A stretch of 7,014 nucleotides of DNA from Candidatus Thorarchaeota archaeon (GTDB lineage Archaea > Asgardarchaeota > Thorarchaeia > Thorarchaeales > Thorarchaeaceae), in assembly GCA_016839345.1 (NCBI GenBank), contig JAEOUL010000187.1, positions 1 through 7,014 on the forward strand, in the 5' to 3' direction. The position numbers were made by a program, and so were the translations under genes. The notes below the pieces were generated by a model. It worked only from the letters and a program-made list of their open reading frames with translations. It did not search any database and was not told where the DNA came from. This document shows positions 1 through 5,959 of the stretch, in pieces (the stretch's first letter is position 1; each line of letters opens with the position of its first letter).

Positions 1-2
1 GC

Positions 3-59
3 ATACAGCAAGCTCACGATTATGCAGAAGAGCACGAGATATGGGACGTCGAGTATTAA
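3..59 (+). CDS. C-terminal tail of an upstream gene (partial, unidentified)
   Basis: An open frame enters from the left edge and ends at TAA (57-59). It gives 18 residues ending in EEHEIWDVEY, acidic and rich in codons common in the rest of the window. The neighbouring frame is also open, to a TAA at 67-69, but its peptide is less typical. The fragment is too short to identify a family. It would be co-directional with the glycosyltransferase gene downstream, separated from it by 138 nt. The call rests only on the open frame and residue composition, so it may be chance. Confidence 0.35.
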   Translation: MQQAHDYAEEHEIWDVEY

Positions 60-73
60 GTGGGAGTAATTTC

Positions 74-172
74 TGAATATTCAATTTTATTGATCCTCTT
101 TCTTGCATTTGCACGAAATCAGTCTCCGAAAATCCTAGTTCTATCAATTGGATAGTATCATACTCTTTATCT
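74..172 (+). promoter_or_regulatory. Putative promoter region of the GT-C gene with inverted repeats
   Basis: A TATA-like stretch CTTTATCT (165-172) is centred about 29 nt before the GTG at 198, the spacing expected for an archaeal TATA box driving a leaderless transcript. Three short inverted repeats lie upstream: a perfect 10-bp palindrome TGAATATTCA (74-83), CTATC-AATTG-GATAG (141-155), and AGTAT-C-ATACT (154-164), the last ending directly against the TATA-like box. The placement would suit an operator that blocks or recruits TBP/TFB, but such short repeats also occur by chance in AT-rich DNA. T-rich runs at 84-110 could also end transcription of the upstream gene. Confidence 0.35.
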
Positions 173-197
173 TTGATTCACCACGAGATGCCACTAG

Positions 198-1811
198 GTG
201 AAGGAGGAAGTGACTGAACAGGATCCATTGGGCCACTCATTGGATTCCAACTCAGTGTTATCACGAATAGTTCAGGTTCTGAAAATTGAGAGAGAATCCT
301 GGAAACTGACTCTCATTTCTGCTATCATTATTACTCTCCTCTCAATCTACTATGTACAATACGTCATGGCAACATGGGGAATCTATGGCTTCGCCTTTGA
401 TGACTCATGGATTCATGTTCAATATGCCAAGACTATCTTTGAAGGGAGACCTTGGGAATATGCATGGGGAATACCTAGTACTGGTTCTTCAGGACCTCTT
501 TGGTCTATGGTCTTGACACCAGTTTTCCTGTTCGGTAGCAGTCATGATACCATTGTGACATCTGTTCTAGTTGCATCTGGAATATTGTATATCATTGATG
601 TTTTCTTGGTCGGAGAGATAGTCAAACAACACACTGAGAGATGGCAGTATGCGGTTCTTGGCCAAGTCATCTTTGTACTAGTTCCAAGGAATGCGGGACT
701 CATGCTCTCAGGAATGGAAACTCCTCTAGCGATGATGATGATTCTCCTGGCTCTGTTTGTCCTACCTCGTCAAGATTGGCAATATGACATAATCCTTGGA
801 GTAGTAGCGGGATTAGCATACCTCTGTCGTCCAGAGTTTGTGCTAATTGCTGCACTGTGTCTACCAATCAGATCACTCATAGTTCTCTATCGTGATGACA
901 ATAGAAAACGACGATTACTCACTCTTTTTGTAATGTTTGCACTTGCAGCCTTGGTCGTCCTGCCTTGGGTCTTTCATTGTTACAACACAACAGGATTACC
1001 ACTACCTGATTCCTACTACTCAAAGTTGCGATGGGGCGTTTCACAAGTAGATATTGACCTATGGAACTGGTATTGGATTGGAAATTGGTTTCCAACAGAA
1101 CCATACCTAGGTTTGGGTTTCGTGGGAGGTTTAGTAATCCTCATCACAAAGCGTCGACCCTATGAACTGATCCTGATCTCTTCGTTATTTGCACTGTATT
1201 ATTTTACAATGCCAGGAATGTCCCTCCTTTTTGCGGCCAGGTATCTCGTTCCTCTATTTGACCTAATGGCTATTGCATTCATCGTCGGATTGGCTTTGAT
1301 ATTTGAATGGTCAATCAGGATGGTTTCCAAGAGCAGAGTTCTTGATGTCACTTATACGACAGTCATGACGATCACGATAGTACTACTCTTGTTCACACCA
1401 TCCATAATCAGTAGCATATCGTATGTTGATATCCATGCCAATCAGGCAAAGAACATTGAAGAAATGCAAGTTCATCTAGCACTCTGGGTTAGAGAAAACA
1501 TTCCTGAAAATGCAATTATAGCAACATATGACGCAGGAGCATTAGGTTTCTTCGCGAAGGGCATTGTACTAGATACGTACGGATTGGTGACTCCATTACT
1601 ACTGCACAACTATACAAATCCATTCACGCAGTCTCAGTTCTTGCGTGAGATGAATTGTACCTATATCATGTACTATGTAGAGTGGTTCCCATATTTCAGA
1701 CATGCTATCTATTCTGAGGGCGGAATTGTTACAGAGTTGTATCGCGTTCATTTAGATGATCCAGTTGTAGTTGGGTCTCCTAATATGGCAGTATATCAAA
1801 TCGAATGGTAG
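198..1811 (+). CDS. GT-C fold polyprenyl-phosphate-sugar glycosyltransferase (membrane)
   Basis: This 537-residue integral membrane protein has about 10-12 hydrophobic segments between residues 36 and 404, a short polar N-terminus and a soluble C-terminal domain (about 410-537). The first outward loop carries FDDSWIHVQYAK (67-78; acidic pair D68-D69) followed by PSTGSSGPLW (93-102). This matches the DD-Y-I-x-x-R-Y-A ... TSPLW pattern of GT-C enzymes that transfer sugars from lipid-phosphate carriers on the outer face of the membrane. Further family-like motifs are SGMETPL (171-177), CRPEF (210-214) and, in the C-terminal domain, WVRENIP (430-436), YDAGALGFF (444-452) and LDTYGLVTP (458-466). 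Donor and acceptor cannot be told; surface-protein or lipid glycosylation is the usual role. The start is the GTG at 198, which has no upstream Shine-Dalgarno site but suits a leaderless mRNA. An AAGGAGG lies inside codons 2-4. The next gene follows after 64 nt on the same strand. Confidence 0.8.
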   Translation: MKEEVTEQDPLGHSLDSNSVLSRIVQVLKIERESWKLTLISAIIITLLSIYYVQYVMATWGIYGFAFDDSWIHVQYAKTIFEGRPWEYAWGIPSTGSSGPLWSMVLTPVFLFGSSHDTIVTSVLVASGILYIIDVFLVGEIVKQHTERWQYAVLGQVIFVLVPRNAGLMLSGMETPLAMMMILLALFVLPRQDWQYDIILGVVAGLAYLCRPEFVLIAALCLPIRSLIVLYRDDNRKRRLLTLFVMFALAALVVLPWVFHCYNTTGLPLPDSYYSKLRWGVSQVDIDLWNWYWIGNWFPTEPYLGLGFVGGLVILITKRRPYELILISSLFALYYFTMPGMSLLFAARYLVPLFDLMAIAFIVGLALIFEWSIRMVSKSRVLDVTYTTVMTITIVLLLFTPSIISSISYVDIHANQAKNIEEMQVHLALWVRENIPENAIIATYDAGALGFFAKGIVLDTYGLVTPLLLHNYTNPFTQSQFLREMNCTYIMYYVEWFPYFRHAIYSEGGIVTELYRVHLDDPVVVGSPNMAVYQIEW

Positions 1812-1833
1812 GATACAATAGTCTGTAAACGAC

Positions 1834-1849
1834 TTATCAATAGAGATAA
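1834..1849 (+). repeat. Short inverted repeat upstream of the thioredoxin-like gene
   Basis: TTATC (1834-1838) and GATAA (1845-1849) flank a 6-nt loop, AATAGA. No T-tract follows, so this is unlikely to be a terminator for the preceding gene. It resembles the CTATC-AATTG-GATAG repeat at 141-155: both contain TATCAAT followed by GATA. It could be a weak protein-binding site or chance. Confidence 0.25.
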
Positions 1850-1863
1850 AGCGGATTCTTGGT

Positions 1864-1869
1864 AAGGAG
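1864..1869 (+). promoter_or_regulatory. Shine-Dalgarno site that fixes the ATG at 1876
   Basis: AAGGAG ends 6 nt before the ATG at 1876. An out-of-frame ATG at 1871 sits only 1 nt from the site and is too close to be used. This supports translation from 1876 and implies that the gene is read from a leadered mRNA, either its own or one shared with the GT-C gene. Confidence 0.65.
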
Positions 1870-1875
1870 TATGGT

Positions 1876-2373
1876 ATGAAGGATGAAGACTGTATAGAGA
1901 AAGTTACAATAACCGTCTTTCCACCCATGCCCGGAATTGGAATTATTGAGGGGGACCCTGTTGTAGAGGATGAGGACGCATGCGGTGATACAACAGTTTC
2001 TCCAGAAGCCACGAGTCCAGCAGACACCAATGTAGTTGTTGTCAAACTGAAGAGCGAGGATCCAATGGAAAAAATTAGTCGGCTACTGGAGAAGGCGCAG
2101 ATGAAATTTGGCGAGAACATCTGTATTCGTACCGCAAAGTATGATACAAAGGATCATCTTGATAATGCAATTGAATGGTTGAACGCGGCTTTGCGTGGAA
2201 GTGGTGATAACACAGTTCTCAATGAGCCTAGTTTCTCCACGTTCATTGGTTCTTCAGCACCAATATTGTCTGTAAACAATCGGCTCTCTTTTGTTGGGAT
2301 GATACCAAATGAGAATCAGTTCCTTACACGGATTTCTGCAGCAATCAGAATTGCAGAAGAAGGTGTGAAATGA
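1876..2373 (+). CDS. Thioredoxin-fold-like protein lacking CXXC, function unknown
   Basis: I do not recognise a named family for this 165-residue soluble, acidic protein with no signal peptide or membrane segment. The N-terminus has a beta strand (VTITVF, 10-15), a Pro/Gly-rich turn, then an acidic, low-order stretch (25-52, including VVEDEDACGD). A second strand and helix follow (NVVVVKLKSEDPMEKISRLL, 52-71). The C-terminal part, SSAPILSVNNRLSFVGMIP (126-144) followed by a helix (about 146-162), has the layout of the last half of a thioredoxin fold: a candidate cis-proline (A128-P129), paired strands with a turn at NN, then a helix. Sequence order is reminiscent of ArsD-like and redox-minimal thioredoxin-like proteins. 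The three cysteines (C6, C36, C83) are scattered, so disulfide exchange by a CXXC pair is not possible; metal or protein binding is an alternative. The fold call is by eye. It lies 64 nt after the GT-C gene and converges on the dehydratase gene with 9 nt between stop codons. Confidence 0.7.
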   Translation: MKDEDCIEKVTITVFPPMPGIGIIEGDPVVEDEDACGDTTVSPEATSPADTNVVVVKLKSEDPMEKISRLLEKAQMKFGENICIRTAKYDTKDHLDNAIEWLNAALRGSGDNTVLNEPSFSTFIGSSAPILSVNNRLSFVGMIPNENQFLTRISAAIRIAEEGVK

Positions 2374-2382
2374 GTTCATTTG

Positions 2383-3360
2383 TCATTCTTTGAGAATAGT
2401 TTGAATCTCCTCTTCACTGATGTTACCGCCACTCAAAACTAGAACCACTCTTTTTCCTTGAAACTCTGATGCATTCTCCAAGAGTGCAGCTGTAGAAGCT
2501 GCGCCAGCCCCCTCAACTAAGAGATTCTCTTTCTCATAGAGTAGACGCATCGCGTCCAAAAGGAAACTCTCTCTAACCAGCAAAATTCTATCAACTCGTT
2601 CATGTATGATGTCAAGAGTGATCGAATCGGGTTCTACTCCTCCCATGAGTCCTTGAGCAATGGATTCTGATTCTTCAGCCTCAACCCAATGACCTGCAAC
2701 CCATGATTCATACACCTCAGGAGAAACTTCGGATTGCACACCTATAATCTCAGTTTCAGGACTCTTTGACTTGACTGCTATTGCAATTCCAGAAATCAGT
2801 CCACCACCACCTATAGGTACAATCACAGCATCAATGTCATCTAGCTGCTCGAGAATCTCCAAACCAGTTGTTCCAGCTCCAGCAATTATCTCAGGGTCAT
2901 TATATGGACTCACGTATGTTAAACCACATTCTTTAGCAAGTTTTCGAGCGTATGATTCAACTTCATCATAATCAGCATCTTGGATGACTTCAACCCCTGC
3001 TTCCTGCATTTTCTCACGCTTAACATCTGATGCACCACGTGGGAAGACTACCTTTGTTTTGACATCGAGATGTTTGGATGCATACGCTATTCCGAGTCCG
3101 TGATTTCCTGTAGAAGCAGTAATCACTCCCTTCTCAACTTCTTCTTGCGAGAGAGTCATCATTCTATTTAGTGCACCCCTCACTTTGAAGGATCCAGTGA
3201 CTTGTTCACTTTCGAGCTTCAAATATACGGATGCTCCAACCAACACACTGAGGTGCTGGGCATGTTTCAAGGGAGTGATGTGTATATGTTCTCTTACTCG
3301 TTCTCGAGCTTTTTCTATTTGGTCAACAGAAATCATACTGGCTTCTCTGATGCGTTTCAA
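2383..3360 (-). CDS. PLP-dependent threonine/serine dehydratase without ACT domain
   Basis: This 325-residue fold type II PLP enzyme is expected to deaminate L-threonine to 2-oxobutanoate (or L-serine to pyruvate) plus ammonia in the cytoplasm. Visible motifs are GSFKVRGALN (56-65) with the Schiff-base lysine K59, STGNHGLG (83-90), the phosphate-binding glycine loop GGGGLISG (184-191), EGAGA (283-287) and LSGGN (309-313). The protein stops right after the catalytic fold, so the C-terminal regulatory ACT domains of biosynthetic IlvA are absent. Length fits catabolic TdcB-type, serine-racemase-like or EutB-like enzymes, which sequence alone does not separate. The longest frame starts at the ATG at 3360. 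A second ATG at 3336 (codon 9, MISVDQIEK) matches where many relatives begin and lies 28 nt from a TATA-like TTAATA, so the shorter form of 317 residues is a serious alternative. The gene is divergent from the MFS transporter across 126 nt. Confidence 0.92.
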   Translation of the reverse strand: MKRIREASMISVDQIEKARERVREHIHITPLKHAQHLSVLVGASVYLKLESEQVTGSFKVRGALNRMMTLSQEEVEKGVITASTGNHGLGIAYASKHLDVKTKVVFPRGASDVKREKMQEAGVEVIQDADYDEVESYARKLAKECGLTYVSPYNDPEIIAGAGTTGLEILEQLDDIDAVIVPIGGGGLISGIAIAVKSKSPETEIIGVQSEVSPEVYESWVAGHWVEAEESESIAQGLMGGVEPDSITLDIIHERVDRILLVRESFLLDAMRLLYEKENLLVEGAGAASTAALLENASEFQGKRVVLVLSGGNISEEEIQTILKE

Positions 3361-3361
3361 G

Positions 3362-3367
3362 TATTAA
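3362..3367 (-). promoter_or_regulatory. TATA-like box for a leaderless dehydratase transcript
   Basis: On the minus strand the bases read TTAATA, centred about 28 nt before the ATG at 3336, where an archaeal TATA box should lie if transcription begins at that codon. No Shine-Dalgarno site precedes either candidate start (3360 or 3336). If this box is used, the upstream ATG at 3360 would not be in the mRNA. A single hexamer in AT-rich DNA is weak evidence. Confidence 0.3.
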
Positions 3368-3441
3368 TCAATGTGTCTGACAAAGTTCAATGAAGATTTT
3401 CAACTATTCAGTGATTTGCAAGAAGATTCTAATAGAGGCTC

Positions 3442-3479
3442 TTTTAGCTAATCAAGTTAATTCGCATAATACTGAGGAG
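3442..3479 (+). promoter_or_regulatory. Putative promoter and Shine-Dalgarno site of the MFS gene
   Basis: GAGGAG (3474-3479) ends 7 nt before the ATG at 3487, a good ribosome binding site that fixes the start. A TATA-like TTTTAGCT (3442-3449) lies about 25-27 nt before a plausible transcription start near 3470, leaving a short leader of about 15-18 nt that just includes the site. The ribosome site is clear; the TATA element is a weaker call. Confidence 0.5.
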
Positions 3480-3486
3480 AGAAAAC

Positions 3487-4746
3487 ATGGAAGGTAGTGA
3501 AACTACTACACAATCAGGTGTATCAAAACGATATATGATATTCCTAGTTGTGGTCATGGGACTCGTGAGCCAGATGGACAGTTGGCTCTCCCTGATTGAA
3601 ACAAAGGCATTACCGGGTATCATTACCGAGTTCTGGGCACCAATAGATGAAGCTGCCAGGGCAATCGCAAGAACTGAGTTTGCATTCTTGCAAGGTGTCT
3701 TCGGAGTTATTGTATTCGGTGTCTTCTTCATTGCATGGTTTGCAGATGCATATGGTAGAAGGACAGGGATGATGGTGCTAGTACTCACGATGGGCATTCC
3801 TGCGATACTCATTGTATTCTTATCAATCAACATCTATGTGTTCCTTCTATTGTACTCACTTGTGATAATGGGAACAACATCGAATCTCTGGGAAGTGCCG
3901 GTTTCCGAAGAGGCCCCTGCGGCGACTCGGGGACTCTACGGCAGTATGGCATTCCTTATTGGAGTCATTCCATTGTATGCAATCTTGGGAACCCGCATTA
4001 TAGACGCTTTAGGATGGCAATGGGGCTATGGTATAATGTTTGTCCTGATGGTGCTGTTGATGGTTCTAATCTATTTCATGAAGGAACCACAGAGATGGAA
4101 GGACACCGTTGCTGCTCGTGAGCATGTACGACTTGGTGTGATGTCAGCACTGAGGAAGATAAGAAAGGAAGATCGTCGGTACATCGTTATTGCGACAATT
4201 GTGTATCTTGCTTGGACTATTTCATTCAAGATGGCAACAACATTCGGTGGAGAATATTTCGTGCAAGTACTTTCTTACACGGATGAAGAATTCAACAATA
4301 TTTTGACAATAGCTGGATTGCTTCTTCCAATTAGTGCACTAGTTTCTGGAGTTCTTCTTGACAAAGTTGGAAGGAATCCTGTCCTCATTGTTGGTTCAAT
4401 AGGCTCAGTCATTAGCTTAATAGCTCTAGGAATGACTGGTAATTACATAACATATCAAGCAGCTTACTTCTTTATGGCCATGGTACTTGCTTGGATCTAT
4501 GTATATCTCGCGGAGATATTTACAACAGAAGTTAGATCCACAAGCATAGGCGTCTGTGTGACAGGGGCACGGTTAGGATATGTTGTTGGACCTCTGCTCT
4601 CATCACTATTCATATCACTGTTCCCAGCTATGGATGGTTTCTGGATGTTTGCAGGTGTGCTGATGCTCATACCTCTAATCACACTGGCTGCTAAACCTTT
4701 AGAAACAAAGGGGAAGACCCTGGAAGAGATTGAAGTAGAGAGATAA
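3487..4746 (+). CDS. MFS transporter, sugar-porter-like, substrate unknown
   Basis: This 419-residue protein has 12 expected membrane helices (roughly 16-36, 64-85, 95-114, 115-135, 150-167, 177-198, 231-250, 270-290, 297-316, 320-341, 352-378, 383-402) and a charged central loop (199-230). Family motifs occur in both halves: WFADAYGRR (84-92) and LLDKVGRNP (290-298) are the loop 2-3 and 8-9 signatures. SEEAPAATRG (140-149) and YLAEIFTTEVRSTSIG (340-355) match the E-x-x-R-G/S segments after helices 4 and 10. The tail LETKGKTLEEI (405-415) is the sugar porter ending. It would exchange or symport a small solute across the cytoplasmic membrane. The motifs also suit organic-acid, aromatic-acid and SLC22-like carriers, so sugar is not assured. 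It is divergent from the dehydratase gene, which may hint at a hydroxy-amino-acid or related substrate. A hairpin terminator follows the stop. Confidence 0.85.
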   Translation: MEGSETTTQSGVSKRYMIFLVVVMGLVSQMDSWLSLIETKALPGIITEFWAPIDEAARAIARTEFAFLQGVFGVIVFGVFFIAWFADAYGRRTGMMVLVLTMGIPAILIVFLSINIYVFLLLYSLVIMGTTSNLWEVPVSEEAPAATRGLYGSMAFLIGVIPLYAILGTRIIDALGWQWGYGIMFVLMVLLMVLIYFMKEPQRWKDTVAAREHVRLGVMSALRKIRKEDRRYIVIATIVYLAWTISFKMATTFGGEYFVQVLSYTDEEFNNILTIAGLLLPISALVSGVLLDKVGRNPVLIVGSIGSVISLIALGMTGNYITYQAAYFFMAMVLAWIYVYLAEIFTTEVRSTSIGVCVTGARLGYVVGPLLSSLFISLFPAMDGFWMFAGVLMLIPLITLAAKPLETKGKTLEEIEVER

Positions 4747-4754
4747 AGTTAGAG

Positions 4755-4794
4755 AGTTGAGGATGTTTATGCATTCCTCAACTTCTTCTTTTTT
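4755..4794 (+). terminator. Hairpin and T-tract after the MFS gene
   Basis: GTTGAGGA (4756-4763) pairs with TCCTCAAC (4775-4782), extended by A4755-T4783 to a 9-bp stem with an 11-nt loop. A pyrimidine-rich run ending in six T residues (4789-4794) follows. It sits 9 nt after the MFS stop codon and in the 61-nt gap before the convergent phosphohydrolase stop. The T-tract is on the + strand side, so it mainly serves the transporter transcript. The hairpin itself is symmetric, but the minus-strand side lacks a matching T run. Confidence 0.7.
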
Positions 4795-4807
4795 GATTAT
4801 AAATAGC

Positions 4808-5959
4808 TCAAGATTCAATCATTATCAGTGGGACATTCATCTCATCTGAGCTTACTCCTCCATGATGTCCTCTTAACTCAGGAGGTTCAAGTCCAGGGAA
4901 ACAGTTCAGGAGTGCATAACCCTCATTGAAGGTAAGAGTATAGTCACCCACTCTATCGCTTAGAAGTGGATGTGGATCATAAAGACCAAACCAATCATCC
5001 TGAATCAGATCCATACTTTTATGGAGGTCACATCTGTCTCCGAGGTTTTCTTCGATGTATCTCTCAAAAATAGATACTTTTGATGGTCGCACATAGCAGA
5101 AACCAGTCCTAGTGTCACCGCATATAGGAAGAGTCAAGCATTCCATGAGTGTTGGATGATCCCTAGTGTAGACGATATTATCGAATGGGACATCGTTGAA
5201 CCCATGGTCGGATGTAATAATTAGTGTTGTATCGAAATGAGTGATGCTCTCGACAAATTTCTTTAGTTTTCCATCAATCTCCTTGAGATGTTCTTTCGCA
5301 TCAGAACTCTTACATCCAAGAATATGGCTGATGCTGTCCAAGGTTGGCCAGTATGAATAGATATAGCTCTGTTTCTTTGTTTTTGATATAGCACTTTTAA
5401 TACTATTAAAGAAGGTATCAATATCAGAATAGCCTATCCTTCGAGCACGCCCTGCAAGGTTTCTTGTAAACTCTGAGTTGACGATGTGATAGTCGTATAT
5501 CATCGAGTGCTCACGTCTAATACTACTGAAGATGCTCTCGACATCAATCACTCTGGAAATTGGTACTTCGATTACATTACCATCGATTGCATTTGTGTAT
5601 GGGAGAATTCGTGAAACAATACCATACTCCTTCAGATGAACATACCAACCTATGACAGCATGTTGCTGTGGGGGTAGACCAGATAGAAACGTGGTGATTG
5701 CAGAACCAGTAGATGGTGGAAATACTGAGGTGATGTATCCCTTGAGATTCTTTTGAAGTATAGTGCCACTACCATATTTTCGAAGATAATTGTAGCCAAG
5801 ACCATCCAAAATTATTAGAACGATATTCTTCGATTCTTTCAGACCGTCCAAAGAATCGAGAGGAGTATATGGACTAGAAGTTCCTGAGGCTTCAGCTATT
5901 GAACTCATGAGATTCGCTATACTGTTAGAGTAGTTTGGTTTTGTCGGCATCATTGTCAT
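4808..5959 (-). CDS. Alkaline phosphatase superfamily phosphodiesterase/phosphohydrolase
   Basis: This 383-residue cytoplasmic enzyme (no signal peptide or membrane helix) is of the type I phosphodiesterase/nucleotide pyrophosphatase group, which uses two metal ions, usually zinc. The full active-site set is visible in order: metal ligand D52 in [12 protein letters not shown] (48-59); nucleophile T84 in [16 protein letters not shown] (79-94), placed by spacing to the SG that corresponds to TG in relatives; D208 and H212 in [10 protein letters not shown] (203-212); D251-H252 in TSDHGF (249-254); and the last ligand at H365/H366 in RGHHGG (363-368), followed by VPLIMIE. Spacing of these residues resembles phosphonoacetate hydrolase and NPP enzymes, but the substrate pocket cannot be read. 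ATGs at codons 1, 3 and 4 are possible starts; the first forms an ATGA overlap with the upstream gene's stop, implying translational coupling. Coupling to a phospho-lyase-like PLP enzyme points to a small phosphorylated or phosphonate metabolite, or to headgroup release from a phosphodiester. This is inference. Confidence 0.85.
   Translation of the reverse strand: MTMMPTKPNYSNSIANLMSSIAEASGTSSPYTPLDSLDGLKESKNIVLIILDGLGYNYLRKYGSGTILQKNLKGYITSVFPPSTGSAITTFLSGLPPQQHAVIGWYVHLKEYGIVSRILPYTNAIDGNVIEVPISRVIDVESIFSSIRREHSMIYDYHIVNSEFTRNLAGRARRIGYSDIDTFFNSIKSAISKTKKQSYIYSYWPTLDSISHILGCKSSDAKEHLKEIDGKLKKFVESITHFDTTLIITSDHGFNDVPFDNIVYTRDHPTLMECLTLPICGDTRTGFCYVRPSKVSIFERYIEENLGDRCDLHKSMDLIQDDWFGLYDPHPLLSDRVGDYTLTFNEGYALLNCFPGLEPPELRGHHGGVSSDEMNVPLIMIES

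Noticed and set aside
188..217. ATG-initiated 9-codon frame overlapping the GT-C start, a possible leader peptide
   Set aside because: It has no ribosome site, and the ATG would be upstream of the inferred leaderless start. Chance is the simpler explanation.
1752..2120. Open minus-strand frame of 122 codons across the GT-C/thioredoxin-like junction
   Set aside because: It overlaps two better-supported + strand genes, its peptide is a low-complexity Ser/Thr/Ile-rich shadow, and it has no ribosome site or recognisable domain.
3361..3486. Small RNA, tRNA or riboswitch in the divergent gap
   Set aside because: I saw no cloverleaf, extended stem or known aptamer core. The gap is explained by two promoters and a ribosome site.
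3444..3833. Open minus-strand frame of 129 codons antisense to the start of the MFS gene
   Set aside because: It lies opposite clear MFS coding sequence and covers that gene's promoter and ribosome site. The peptide has no family resemblance.
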